This document shows positions 17,425-26,192 of a DNA stretch of 64,000 bases, piece by piece. Source of the DNA: Clostridia bacterium (GTDB taxonomy: Bacteria; Bacillota; Peptococcia; DRI-13; SM3-B62); contig JAHDSQ010000012.1 in assembly GCA_018432615.1 (NCBI GenBank), positions 1 to 64,000 of the forward strand, written 5' to 3'. Position numbers and translations under genes: made by a program. Position 1 is the first letter of the stretch; every line of letters begins with the position of its first letter. The notes beneath the pieces are model-generated. The model saw only the letters and a program-made list of their open reading frames with translations, did no database searches and was not told the DNA's origin.

Positions 17425-18200
17425 ATAAAGCAGTAAGAGAGAAAATGAGTGTTTCAGAGCTTCAATCGCTGTTGTATGAAGCAGGAGAGGGTAGGGATGA
17501 AATCCTCGAGGAATTGAGGTATGACAAGCGTAAAGGTGTGCAAAACCTTGTTGAGCAATACGAAAAGATGCAGTTTCGCGAAAAAGAGGAACGCAATCGC
17601 TTGGCAGCTCTTTGGGAAAAGGAGCGGCTTCTGCAGAAAAAAGGTTTTCTACAGGTAGCCGGGATTGATGAAGCGGGCCGAGGTCCGTTGGCGGGTCCGG
17701 TGGTGGCGGCTTGTGTGCTGTTGCCTTGCGGTGTGGAGTTGACTGGTTTGAATGATTCAAAGAAATTATCGCCTAGGATGAGAGAAAAGCTGGCCGGACA
17801 AATTAAGGATTGTGCGGTGTCCTGGGGGATCGGGCTTGTAGACAATGAAGAGATTGACCGTATTAATATTCTTAATGCTACAGAAAAAGCTATGCTTCTA
17901 GCCGTGGAAGACATGAACGTTAAGCCTGATTACCTTTTGATTGATGCCATGAATATAAAGACCAATATTAAACAAGAGGGAATAATTCATGGTGATGCCG
18001 TTTGTGCGTCGATTGCCGCAGCATCTATTATAGCCAAAACCCATCGTGACTCTTTAATGGAGGAGTTGGATACCATATATCCTCAGTACGATTTCCGCAA
18101 GCATAAGGGCTATGGAACACTTTTACATATGAAAGCGTTGACGGAGCATGGATCCTGTCCGGTACATAGGATGAGTTTTATTCAGAAATTTATAGGATGA
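17421..18200 (+). CDS. rnhB: Ribonuclease HII
   Basis: A 259-residue RNase HII that removes ribonucleotides from DNA and RNA from RNA-DNA hybrids. The catalytic region is intact: GIDEAGRGPLAGPVV (Asp and Glu ligands), LIDAMNI and the SIIAKTHRD segment. About 70 residues precede the core, as in Bacillus RnhB. It overlaps rbgA and has AAGGAGAAG upstream. Confidence 0.95.
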   Translation: MNKAVREKMSVSELQSLLYEAGEGRDEILEELRYDKRKGVQNLVEQYEKMQFREKEERNRLAALWEKERLLQKKGFLQVAGIDEAGRGPLAGPVVAACVLLPCGVELTGLNDSKKLSPRMREKLAGQIKDCAVSWGIGLVDNEEIDRINILNATEKAMLLAVEDMNVKPDYLLIDAMNIKTNIKQEGIIHGDAVCASIAAASIIAKTHRDSLMEELDTIYPQYDFRKHKGYGTLLHMKALTEHGSCPVHRMSFIQKFIG

Positions 18201-18239
18201 GGAACGAGGATCTAGTGCCGGGTAAAACGGGGTGGTGTC

Positions 18240-18596
18240 GTGAAAAAAACGGAGAAAGGCCGCAGGGCTGAAAATGCAGCTGTTAGGTATCTAGAGAGCC
18301 TAGGTTATGTTGTGCTTGAAAGAAACTACAGATCATCCCTGGGGGAAATTGATATTGTTGCGGAAGATCAAGGTTATTTGGTATTTATTGAGGTTCGCAG
18401 CAGACAAGGAATACGTTTTGGGTTCCCACAGGAGACGGTCAATTGGGCAAAACAGCAAAGACTAAGACGGCTGGCAAGCGCGTATTTGAAGGATAAAGGT
18501 TTATGGAACAAGAGTTGTAGGTTTGATGTGGTTGGTGTGCTGATTGGCAGTAATAACAAAATAAAGTCGATAGAATTGATTAAGGCGGCATTCTAG
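18240..18596 (+). CDS. yraN: YraN family endonuclease-like protein (UPF0102)
   Basis: A 118-residue protein with the PD-(D/E)XK-like core GEIDIVAEDQGYLVFIEVRSR preceded by GRRAENAAVRYLESLGY. The family has a restriction-endonuclease fold, but its cellular role is undefined. It lies just after rnhB, the usual neighbourhood. The GTG start at 18240 has a GGGGTGG-like site upstream. Confidence 0.9.
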   Translation: MKKTEKGRRAENAAVRYLESLGYVVLERNYRSSLGEIDIVAEDQGYLVFIEVRSRQGIRFGFPQETVNWAKQQRLRRLASAYLKDKGLWNKSCRFDVVGVLIGSNNKIKSIELIKAAF

Positions 18597-18637
18597 TTGG
18601 TATCCATGATAGGAATGCAAAAGAGCGGGGGTTCATT

Positions 18638-19042
18638 ATGAGCAGTGAAGTAAAAAAAAGTGAGGAAATCAGAAGGGATAGCGATTCCCAGTACCTGCAG
18701 GGGAGAAAAAGGAAAAAGTCAACTGCCTGGGCGGGAATTCTGTTGGGTGTTGTTTTGTGGTTAGGTCTTGTTGCAGGAGGATTTTACGTAGCCAAAACAT
18801 ATATTGACCAGTCCATGCAGAATATACAGCAAACAAATGCGATGAATATAAAAGCGGTAAACGATCGTTTGGATGCAATCGCTTCTGATATACAAGCGTT
18901 AAATAGTGGTTTAAACATAACAGAACAAACCCTTTCTAGTTCCGGCAACGTTCAAATGGAATTAATCAGCAGGATTGCAGAGGTAGAAGCGAGGGTTCAA
19001 GAGTTAAAAGAAAGCCTAGACATATTAAAGGAGGCCCCCTAA
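18638..19042 (+). CDS. Membrane-anchored coiled-coil protein, unknown function
   Basis: A 134-residue protein I do not recognise. It has a charged cytoplasmic head (1-30), one membrane helix (about 32-52, AGILLGVVLWLGLVAGGFYV) and an outside coiled-coil tail (about 55-132) rich in I/L/A heptads. Its stop overlaps the start of the next gene (TAATG), so the two are co-translated and may work together at the cell surface. Confidence 0.7.
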   Translation: MSSEVKKSEEIRRDSDSQYLQGRKRKKSTAWAGILLGVVLWLGLVAGGFYVAKTYIDQSMQNIQQTNAMNIKAVNDRLDAIASDIQALNSGLNITEQTLSSSGNVQMELISRIAEVEARVQELKESLDILKEAP

Positions 19043-20085
19043 TGCCGGTTAAAAAGCTAATGATATTTCTGCTTGCGCCTCTTCTCGGGTTGGGTGTTGC
19101 TGTCTTTATGTTTGCCGGTGATATGCAAGCGGTCATCCTGCCGGTTGAAACTGTCAAGGTAAGTGTTGAAACGGTTGAAAATGAGCTTAACTTGTTTGGG
19201 GAGGAAATAGCCGCTGTTTCAAACATGGCACAGTTTCAGGAGTCAGGCTATCGGGAACAGCAAGCGACACTTGAGGAATTGGCGGGCAAGGTTTCGGAAC
19301 AAAAAAATCTCTCCGAACAGATATATGAAGACAGGATATTGAAGATGTTGGGGCCTCCTGTTAAGGACTATAAATCTCAGAGAGTTGAGATTAAGGTTTT
19401 CGAATTAAAGGAAATCGGCTATCGCGGTTATATTGCCAAGGTGAAGCTCTTCGATCCGTCGGCTTTTAAGGTGGTATTAGCCAAGGATACACTTGGTGAA
19501 AAGGAAACAACTCTTGCAGCAGCGGAGAGGACAGGAGCCATACTGGCTATCAACGGTGGCGGCTTTTATTCAGAGATGCGGGACGGCAAATCTTATGCTC
19601 AGCATATTGGGAATTTAATTATTAATGGGAAGTTGGTGGGCCCATTCAACCCATATCCCCCGGATTTACATTTTGCAGGTATAGACCGAGAGGGACGTTT
19701 AATCGGTGGGATATTCTATGAAAAAGATCAATTGATGGGGCTTAATCCCATGCATGGTGTGAGCTTCATCCCTATTTTAATCAAAGGCGGGATAGTAAGG
19801 CCCATTCATGAAGATTGGAAGTTGACAAGACAGCCGCGTACCATCATTGGCGAATACGCAAACGGAGACCTTATCATGATCGTTGTAGATGGCCGTCAAT
19901 CAAACTGGAGTAGCGGCGTCACGTTGGAGGACCTGCTTGATAAACTGGTGGAATTAGGTGTTAAAGAGGGTTACAATCTTGACGGCGGCGGTTCCAGTAC
20001 GTTTGTTTATGATAAAGAGATATTAAACAAGCCTTCGGATGGCAGTGCACGTCCTGTTGTGACGAATATTGTGATATTACCGTAA
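19042..20085 (+). CDS. Exported phosphodiester glycosidase (NAGPA) domain protein
   Basis: A 347-residue protein with an N-terminal signal anchor (about 6-30), a coiled-coil part (about 45-95) and a C-terminal NAGPA/DUF2233 domain: AAERTGAILAINGGGFY, RTIIGEYANGDLIMIVVDGRQ and EGYNLDGGGSSTFVY are its conserved blocks. Related domains hydrolyse GlcNAc-1-phosphodiester bonds and act on cell envelope polymers; the substrate here is unknown. Co-translated with the preceding coiled-coil protein; a terminator follows. Confidence 0.85.
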   Translation: MPVKKLMIFLLAPLLGLGVAVFMFAGDMQAVILPVETVKVSVETVENELNLFGEEIAAVSNMAQFQESGYREQQATLEELAGKVSEQKNLSEQIYEDRILKMLGPPVKDYKSQRVEIKVFELKEIGYRGYIAKVKLFDPSAFKVVLAKDTLGEKETTLAAAERTGAILAINGGGFYSEMRDGKSYAQHIGNLIINGKLVGPFNPYPPDLHFAGIDREGRLIGGIFYEKDQLMGLNPMHGVSFIPILIKGGIVRPIHEDWKLTRQPRTIIGEYANGDLIMIVVDGRQSNWSSGVTLEDLLDKLVELGVKEGYNLDGGGSSTFVYDKEILNKPSDGSARPVVTNIVILP

Positions 20086-20104
20086 AGACAGTAAGGTTCA
20101 AAAT

Positions 20105-20137
20105 GGGGTTGTCGCCGGGAAGCGAGCCCCCTTTTTT
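20105..20137 (+). terminator. Terminator after the NAGPA-domain gene
   Basis: A GC-rich imperfect hairpin, GGGGTTGTCGC paired with GCGAGCCCC, is followed by six T residues. It isolates the following c-di-GMP-controlled gene. Confidence 0.75.
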
Positions 20138-20285
20138 CTTATGAAAATAACAAGGATTCGGGACCCGACAGCAATCTTTGATTAGACGTATGGTTCACAA
20201 TATAAATATTGAATGGTAAATAAAGAATATACATACTAAATATTATGAATATAAAAGATAAATAGCAACTATTAAAATCAGGATA

Positions 20286-20294
20286 TGCTATAAT
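20286..20294 (+). promoter_or_regulatory. Extended -10 promoter of the adhesin transcript
   Basis: TGCTATAAT carries the TGn extension and a perfect TATAAT (20289-20294); no good -35 box is visible in the AT-rich stretch upstream. The transcript would start near 20301, right at the riboswitch. Confidence 0.55.
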
Positions 20295-20296
20295 TA

Positions 20297-20376
20297 CTGT
20301 GTACGAAAGCTATGAAGCGCAGGGAAATCTGGGCACCTGATCTGTGCGGAGCCAGTGGTGCAACCGGTCGTATAAA
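20297..20376 (+). promoter_or_regulatory. Class II c-di-GMP riboswitch (ON-type architecture)
   Basis: The core matches the known class II c-di-GMP aptamer: CTGGGCACCTGA (20329-20340), then AGCCAGTGGTGCAACCGG (20350-20367), giving the GGGCAC/GTGGTGC pairing and the conserved GTGCAACCG 3' pseudoknot strand. TGTACG (20300-20305 region) can pair with CGTATA (20369-20374) to close the aptamer. That same 3' strand is the start of the terminator at 20367-20404, so ligand binding should block termination and switch expression on. Class assignment is by recall of the reference aptamer, not a covariance search. Confidence 0.85.
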
Positions 20377-20404
20377 CTGTGTTTATGCGGCTTTTTGTTT
20401 TTTT
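20367..20404 (+). terminator. Riboswitch-controlled terminator
   Basis: GTCGTATAAAC pairs with GTTTATGCGGC around a TGT loop (11 bp, two G-T pairs), followed by TTTTTGTTTTTTT. It shares CGTATA with the aptamer closing stem, so the two folds exclude each other. Confidence 0.85.
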
Positions 20405-20487
20405 AGGTGTTATTAGACAAGCTTAGATCAGCACGAGGCGGTAGGACTTATAATAAGAAAAAATTATATATAAGGAGGAAATTAAGA

Positions 20488-23400
20488 ATGTTGGGGAATC
20501 ATAGAAAGTTGCTATCTATTCTGGTATTGTTTGCCATGATGTTCACAATGATAATTCCCGTAACCGTATTTGCAGAGGATATACCCGTAATTGTTCCGGG
20601 AGAAGGAGAAGGCGATGACGGGTCGGAAGGAAAGGAAGGAGAATCCGCTGAAACGATTAATATTGCAACACTCGAAGGGGTGACTGTCCCGGTGACAGGC
20701 GAGACTCCGGTAACAGAAATAACAGAAACTGATGAATACACGGGAGAGGTTACCTGGGAACCGGCAGATGATGTGTTTGCCGCCGAAACGGAGTATACGG
20801 CAACGATTAGTCTTACTTCCAAAGAAGGGTTTACATTGACCGGTGTATCTGCCAATTTCTTCACGGTAGATGGAGCAACGGAAACGACAAATGATGCAAA
20901 CTTGGGAGTTGTCACAGCAGTTTTTCCTGTGACAGAGCCTGAATCAAAAGCCAAAGACGGGTTAAAGGAAAAGCCTATGTCTTATGTTTTACGTACTGGA
21001 CCGGCGACTCTGGAGGTAGGGGAAGGTGAATCTATCCAAGATGCCATTAATGCGGCATCAGCTGGGGATACCATTGAGGTGTCTGCCGGGGTGTATGTTG
21101 AGGATGTGGTTGTAAATAATAAAGTGACAATCATAGGTGTTGATGGTGCTGACAAAACCAAAATTGTTGCAACGAATGGGAATTCATGTCCGTTGACTTT
21201 CAATGCAAATGATGCCACCGTAAGAGGGTTTACACTAACCCACAGATATACGGACGAAGAGCTTAGTAATTGGGTTGATGGAAATTTTAATAAAAACAAA
21301 GGTGTTGATTTCAGTCAGGGAGTCACAGGAAATACATTGGCGAATTGTGTTGTCACGCTCAATAGAAATGGCATTTATCTAAACAATTGTCAAGGCAATA
21401 CTATCACGAATAACACGATTTATAATAACAGAACCGGCATTAATATGACAAACAATGTTAACGGTACGGTGATAACCGGAAACACGATATCCGAAAACTG
21501 GACGTTAGGGCTAGTGTTCTACTCCCTTGGTAGTGATACGGATTTTACAAGCGTTACGGTTTTCGAGAACACCTTTGATAATAACTGGTATTCGGAGATA
21601 TTGATTAAGGATGCAGGGGGATCTTCCGGAACTTTGAATGTAACAAATAATACTTTTACGGACAATACGGTTACATATACAGACTTAGCGGATGGAAGTC
21701 TCAATGAGCCGGGCTTTGATACGCAAAAACCAAATGTTGATGGGATAGGCGGCGATGCAACTAAGCCTGAAGATGAGTTGCCAACCTTGCGGATATATAA
21801 GAGTGGCGACGCAAAACTTCAATATGATAACAAGACATTATTTGTTGGCAATCACGAAGGGCAATACACTACATATACCGCGATTCAGTCGGCAATTGAC
21901 GCGGCATCGGCTGGGGACACCATTATAGTGGCCGCAGGCCTATACAACGAGGTAATTTCAATTACCAAGCCGCTGACCTTATTGGGCGCAACCCATGGCG
22001 TAGATAAAAGGGAATATAATGTAAATTCGGCTGGAACCTGGGATCAATCGGGTGAGAGCGTTATTCAACATCCGGACTCGAATCCTTCCGGTGATTGTGT
22101 TGTGGATATTAATGGAACTAGTGATGTGACTTTTGATGGGTTTGTGGTGCAGGTACTGAACGCTAACGGAAACGCTCTGTCCTCGTTAGTCAGGGTTACT
22201 ACAAGAAAAGCAACTTCTTCTATTGCGAACATACAGGTAATCAACAATATCATCGGCCCGTTTACTAAGGTAGGAGAACAAGACGGTACGCATGGACGGA
22301 TGGGCCTGTATATTGTCAATGATCCATACAACAGTGCTTTAGGTGTTAAGAACAGCACCTTTGCCTACAATAAGATATTTGGAGCCGAAGGTAACGGCAA
22401 CAATGTTTTTGTGTGGTCCGCATATCACTCTTATGGTGCAGCCGGACCTAGCCCAATGGATGGGACAGTTATCGAGTATAACGATATTTTCGGTTCTCAC
22501 CGTTCCGGCATTGAGACGGCGGGAGGATTTAAGGATTTAGTTATCCGACATAACACTATCCATGATAACGGGTGTGGAGATACTTCGGGCAACCTTAAAT
22601 ATGGCAACGGTATTATACTGTTAAGGGGTAGCAGTGATGTAGAAAATGGTAAAAGTGGTATAGCGAATCCGTTGGCATATGGCCCGGAAAATCTAACCAT
22701 CCGGAATAACGAGATTTACAACAACGCAAAGCATGGTATCTATTCAGGTCCGGTAATAAATAGACTTACAATTGAAGACAACAATATTTATACTAACGGT
22801 GAGGATGGAGTAATTGTAGATTTGGACGGTACATATCACGGTTTTGCTCTTTATAACCGGGCCTCAAATGTTAAGGTTAACAATAATACCATAGAAGGAA
22901 ACGGCAGTAATGGTGTTAAGGTACAAGGTACTCCAACAAATGATTTTGTAATTGATGCTGAAAAGAACTATTGGGGCGAAGCCAGCGGCCCGACACACGA
23001 GTCTAACCCCGAAGGAAGCGGTGATGCCGTTGTAGGCGTTGTGACCTTTGATCCTTGGTACACCGGTTCTACAAGGGATACGCTGGCATCAAATAAAAAA
23101 GTATTTAACCAGACAAAGATGGAGTTCTATAACACCATCAAGGATGCTATCGACGATGCAGATTCCGGTGATACCATCAGTCTGGCTACCGGTACGTATA
23201 CGGAAGGGAAGATCATCATTGATAAGGATTTGACAGTTATAGGAGAGGATAAAAACACTACAATTATCCAACCGGCGGAAGATATAATCGGAAAGAATCA
23301 TGAAGATGACAGTGCCTGGTTTGTTGTAAACCCCAAAGTTACCTTCAATTTGAGTAATGTTACTTTAGACGGCATTGGTAATGTAGCAGATGTTGGGAAA

Positions 23401-25344
23401 AATATTAAAGTTGCCATCATGTCTCATGGCAGCGGCCTAATCGAGAATAACATTATAAAGAACATTTACGGCGGTCATAAGTATTATGGTATTGGTATTC
23501 AACTGTATGGTTCCGATATGACCGTACGAGGTAATAGTTTCAACAATATCCAACGCATTGGTGTTTTTTCCGGTCACGGATCTCAGGCTGTAATTGAGAA
23601 CAACACCTATGTGGGTAAAGGTGATGGAGATTACCTTGATTATGCCTTCGAAGTAGGACGAGGCGGCCAAGCTACCATTCATGGTAATAATATTTCCGGC
23701 AATAAAGGAGTAGCAACAATTGATGACTCCACTTCAGCAGGAATCCTTGTGACCAGTTATCATGATTATAATGGGAATCCTGTTAAAGCGACAATAACCG
23801 GCAATACTATCACTGATTGCTATACGGCGGTTTGTGTAGGATACGATGAAAATGATAGTAGTGTAGTTACAGTGACAGAAAATAATCTGACAGGGAACGA
23901 AATGGGTGTTGAGAGTACAAATTCAGAGGTTAATGCCACCAAAAACTGGTGGGGTACTGCCGTAAAAGCCGACATCCAGGCCTTGGTGAAAGGCAAAGTA
24001 AGTTTTGATCCTTGGTATGTCGATGCGGGTAAGACACGCCTTATCAACAATGGGTACAATTTAACCACAACCAGCAAGAGCGAGACGAGTGTTGTTCTGA
24101 GTTGGAACGGGGTAGACGGAGTTGACGGATATAACGTTTATCGTGGGAACGAGAAACTTAACGACACGCTTCTGACAGCTACAACCTACACGGCAAGCGG
24201 CCTTTCCGCGGAAACGACATACAGCTTCAATTTAAAAGTTGTGATAGATGGCAAAGAACATAGTATCAATGATTCTGTTTTATCAGTCACCACAGACAGT
24301 TATAGCAGTTCTGAAGATGATTCCAGCTCCAGCGGAGGAACCATACCACCGGCAGGGACACCGGCTCCGGCCGCCTTGGAAGATCCGGTAACGGAAGATG
24401 ATAAGAAATTAAATGATAGTCTTACCAACACCGGAGAAGCTAAGTTGAATCTGGCAGGGGACAGCGACGGCAAGGCAAATCTTTCTACCAATATTGTTAC
24501 TCAACTGGCTCAGGAGAATCAGCCGTTGACTGTCGAGAGCACAGGTGTAGGTCTAACATTTGCTCCCACCTCCTTAGTTACTCCTGAGTTGACGGAGGCT
24601 TTGGATAAAGAAGGGGCTACGGTGGAAATAGGGGCCAGGCAGGTAACGGAAACGGAGAAAGAAGAGATTATTGCCGGTGCCGCTTTAGGGCAGAGTACCG
24701 GGGTATTTGAGGTAGGAGGAGTCATAGTTGACTTATCGGCTCAGGTCACATCCGACGATGGTAGTACAAAAATAGAAGGTTTCGCTGAACCTGTTGCGGT
24801 GACGATTGATTTATCGGGACTGGATTTGACCCCTGAACAGATTAGCGAGCTTTCGGGAGTGCGTTTTGAAAAAGATGAGGATGGCAATGTTGTACCGGTT
24901 CCGCTGGGTGGAAGCTATGACCCGGAGACCAAGACATTTACCTTCTATACCACGAAATTCAGTCTCTATTCGGTATTGCAGGTGAAGGATCTGGTCACGG
25001 TGGAATTAGCTATAGGGAACAGCAATTCAAAAGTTAATGGTAAAGATAAGAGTGTTGACGTTCCTCCGACAATAATCAATAACCGTACTATGGTGCCGTT
25101 GCGCTTTATCGGTGAGGCACTGGGCGCGGAGTTTGACTGGGACGCAAAAACCAGAACAGTAACCGTTGTCTTGGGTGAAAAAGAGCTTAAGCTTGTCATT
25201 GATAAGCTCACACCGGGCCTTGATGTACCGGCGACGATTGTAAACGGAAGGACGTTAGTTCCGGTACGGTATGTTTCGGAAAACTTTGGGGCTAATGTGA
25301 CCTGGTTCCCGACTGAGAGAAAGGTCTCGATAGTAAAAAAATAG
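20488..25344 (+). CDS. Secreted c-di-GMP-regulated beta-helix surface protein (putative adhesin)
   Basis: A 1618-residue exported protein. Signal peptide 1-31 (LLSILVLFAMMFTMIIPVTVFA). An acidic stretch and an Ig-like module (about 60-150) follow. Three tandem right-handed beta-helix modules each open with the same motif (IQDAINAASAGDTI, IQSAIDAASAGDTI, IKDAIDDADSGDTI) and contain many NxI/NNT PbH1 repeats; two end KN[YW]WG...FDPWY. An FN3 domain (about 1190-1270), a Ser/Pro linker (1272-1300) with a Pro-Pro bond at 1287-1288, a beta-rich domain, then two copper-amine-oxidase-like repeats (NNRTMVPLRFIGE, NGRTLVPVRYVSE) that probably hold it on the wall. No sortase motif. AAGGAGG precedes ATG 20488. 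Adhesion is inferred from architecture and regulation; polysaccharide lyase activity is possible. Confidence 0.85.
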   Translation: MLGNHRKLLSILVLFAMMFTMIIPVTVFAEDIPVIVPGEGEGDDGSEGKEGESAETINIATLEGVTVPVTGETPVTEITETDEYTGEVTWEPADDVFAAETEYTATISLTSKEGFTLTGVSANFFTVDGATETTNDANLGVVTAVFPVTEPESKAKDGLKEKPMSYVLRTGPATLEVGEGESIQDAINAASAGDTIEVSAGVYVEDVVVNNKVTIIGVDGADKTKIVATNGNSCPLTFNANDATVRGFTLTHRYTDEELSNWVDGNFNKNKGVDFSQGVTGNTLANCVVTLNRNGIYLNNCQGNTITNNTIYNNRTGINMTNNVNGTVITGNTISENWTLGLVFYSLGSDTDFTSVTVFENTFDNNWYSEILIKDAGGSSGTLNVTNNTFTDNTVTYTDLADGSLNEPGFDTQKPNVDGIGGDATKPEDELPTLRIYKSGDAKLQYDNKTLFVGNHEGQYTTYTAIQSAIDAASAGDTIIVAAGLYNEVISITKPLTLLGATHGVDKREYNVNSAGTWDQSGESVIQHPDSNPSGDCVVDINGTSDVTFDGFVVQVLNANGNALSSLVRVTTRKATSSIANIQVINNIIGPFTKVGEQDGTHGRMGLYIVNDPYNSALGVKNSTFAYNKIFGAEGNGNNVFVWSAYHSYGAAGPSPMDGTVIEYNDIFGSHRSGIETAGGFKDLVIRHNTIHDNGCGDTSGNLKYGNGIILLRGSSDVENGKSGIANPLAYGPENLTIRNNEIYNNAKHGIYSGPVINRLTIEDNNIYTNGEDGVIVDLDGTYHGFALYNRASNVKVNNNTIEGNGSNGVKVQGTPTNDFVIDAEKNYWGEASGPTHESNPEGSGDAVVGVVTFDPWYTGSTRDTLASNKKVFNQTKMEFYNTIKDAIDDADSGDTISLATGTYTEGKIIIDKDLTVIGEDKNTTIIQPAEDIIGKNHEDDSAWFVVNPKVTFNLSNVTLDGIGNVADVGKNIKVAIMSHGSGLIENNIIKNIYGGHKYYGIGIQLYGSDMTVRGNSFNNIQRIGVFSGHGSQAVIENNTYVGKGDGDYLDYAFEVGRGGQATIHGNNISGNKGVATIDDSTSAGILVTSYHDYNGNPVKATITGNTITDCYTAVCVGYDENDSSVVTVTENNLTGNEMGVESTNSEVNATKNWWGTAVKADIQALVKGKVSFDPWYVDAGKTRLINNGYNLTTTSKSETSVVLSWNGVDGVDGYNVYRGNEKLNDTLLTATTYTASGLSAETTYSFNLKVVIDGKEHSINDSVLSVTTDSYSSSEDDSSSSGGTIPPAGTPAPAALEDPVTEDDKKLNDSLTNTGEAKLNLAGDSDGKANLSTNIVTQLAQENQPLTVESTGVGLTFAPTSLVTPELTEALDKEGATVEIGARQVTETEKEEIIAGAALGQSTGVFEVGGVIVDLSAQVTSDDGSTKIEGFAEPVAVTIDLSGLDLTPEQISELSGVRFEKDEDGNVVPVPLGGSYDPETKTFTFYTTKFSLYSVLQVKDLVTVELAIGNSNSKVNGKDKSVDVPPTIINNRTMVPLRFIGEALGAEFDWDAKTRTVTVVLGEKELKLVIDKLTPGLDVPATIVNGRTLVPVRYVSENFGANVTWFPTERKVSIVKK

Positions 25345-25394
25345 ATTTAATAAGCAGAAATATGATTCTATCTTTTGCAGCATAATATGTTTAA

Positions 25395-25440
25395 AAAAGC
25401 CCGCGAATCTTTTAGAAAAAGAGATTTGCGGGCTTTTAAA
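25395..25440 (+). terminator. Terminator of the beta-helix gene
   Basis: AAAAGCCCGCGAATCT pairs with AGATTTGCGGGCTTTT (one mismatch) across an A-rich loop. It can act on either strand. Confidence 0.88.
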
Positions 25441-25504
25441 TATGCTAAAGCATATGAAGTTGTGATACTTATAACAGTTTACATTTCAGAGGAGAAACAG
25501 CGTG

Positions 25505-25550
25505 TAAACACAAACGGTGTTTAAAATTATTGACATATGCTCATTATAAT
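25505..25550 (+). promoter_or_regulatory. Candidate promoter and operator of the ferredoxin gene
   Basis: TATAAT at 25545-25550 is the likely -10. A 7-bp inverted repeat, TAAACAC-AAACG-GTGTTTA (25505-25523), ends where the -35 would be expected and could bind a regulator. No convincing -35 box is seen, consistent with a need for an activator. Inference only. Confidence 0.35.
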
Positions 25551-25613
25551 AGTACGATTGCATCAACTGATAGAATTATCCGAATCATACTTTGAGGAAG
25601 GGAGATATATATA

Positions 25614-25958
25614 ATGCCGTGGATAAAAGAAGAAAATTGTGTTGGATGTGGAATATGCGCAAAGAAGTGTCCTGTAGGTGCTATTAGTATTAAAAACAGA
25701 AAAGCGATAATGGATAATAAGACATGTATACGTTGTGGGATATGCCATGATGTGTGTCCTCGGAATGCAGTCCGGCATGATTCGGAAAAAATACCTTTTG
25801 AAATTGAATCTAACATTTCTTGGGTTAATAAACTAATGGAAAACTTCAAAACAAAAGATGAAAGAACGGCTTTTATTGTAAGAATGAAGAAACACTATAA
25901 TAAAGAAAAAGTTGTTGCAGAAAAAACATTAGAGAAGATTGAGGAAATTATTATATAA
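25614..25958 (+). CDS. 2[4Fe-4S] ferredoxin-domain protein
   Basis: A 114-residue protein whose first 65 residues form a two-cluster ferredoxin (CVGCGICAKKCP and CIRCGICHDVCP). The last 50 residues are a charged helical extension (SWVNKLMENFKTKDERTAFIVRMKKHYNKEK) not found in simple ferredoxins; it may bind a partner. It stands alone between the adhesin and protease units, and its partner is unknown. GAGGAAGGGAG precedes the ATG. Confidence 0.88.
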   Translation: MPWIKEENCVGCGICAKKCPVGAISIKNRKAIMDNKTCIRCGICHDVCPRNAVRHDSEKIPFEIESNISWVNKLMENFKTKDERTAFIVRMKKHYNKEKVVAEKTLEKIEEIII

Positions 25959-26031
25959 ATGACAACCGAATCATAAAGCAAGCAAAAAATAAAATAAACA
26001 GTAAACACAAATACAAACAGTAAAACAATAT

Positions 26032-26055
26032 TTGCAAATAGGCAGAAAATATAAT
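26032..26055 (+). promoter_or_regulatory. Promoter of the protease riboswitch transcript
   Basis: TTGCAA (26032-26037) and TATAAT (26050-26055) are 12 bases apart, but a second overlapping TATAAT (26055-26060) gives an ideal 17-base spacing. The transcript would start near 26067, just before the first GEMM aptamer. Confidence 0.6.
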
Positions 26056-26096
26056 ATAATAGTCCCATAGAAAGACAATAGGTCTTCAACGAAAAA

Positions 26097-26171
26097 GGCA
26101 AACCCGGTGAAAGCCGGGGACGCAAAGCCGCGAGTCTAAAGCCTGTAAAGGTCATGATAGTCGGGTTGCCG
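26097..26171 (+). promoter_or_regulatory. Class I c-di-GMP riboswitch (GEMM), copy 1
   Basis: All GEMM-I signature blocks are present: GGCAAACCCGGTGAAAGCC with its GAAA tetraloop, GGGGACGCAAAGCC, the AGTCTAAAG tetraloop-receptor side, and the 3' ATGATAGTCGGGTTGCC. It differs from copy 2 at only 4 of 74 positions and all four keep pairing. The 3' strand GGGTTGCC (26163-26170) is complementary to GGCAACCC (26201-26208) in the terminator that follows, so ligand binding would release the terminator: an OFF switch (inference from fold logic). Confidence 0.95.
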
Positions 26172-26192
26172 TGAATTGGGTGATTTAAAACC

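Noticed and set aside
20407-20487. A longer N terminus for the beta-helix protein starting at 20407
   Set aside because: It begins right after the riboswitch terminator, has no ribosome site, and would put a basic 27-residue stretch before a clear signal peptide; AAGGAGG before ATG 20488 is decisive.
24300-24491. Minus-strand frames inside the beta-helix gene
   Set aside because: Many long antisense frames occur because of the gene's composition; none has a start signal or a recognisable product.
25345-25613. Possible fourth riboswitch upstream of the ferredoxin gene
   Set aside because: Neither the GEMM-I blocks nor the class II GGGCAC/GTGCAACCG core is present; only a terminator, a short palindrome and a -10 are seen.
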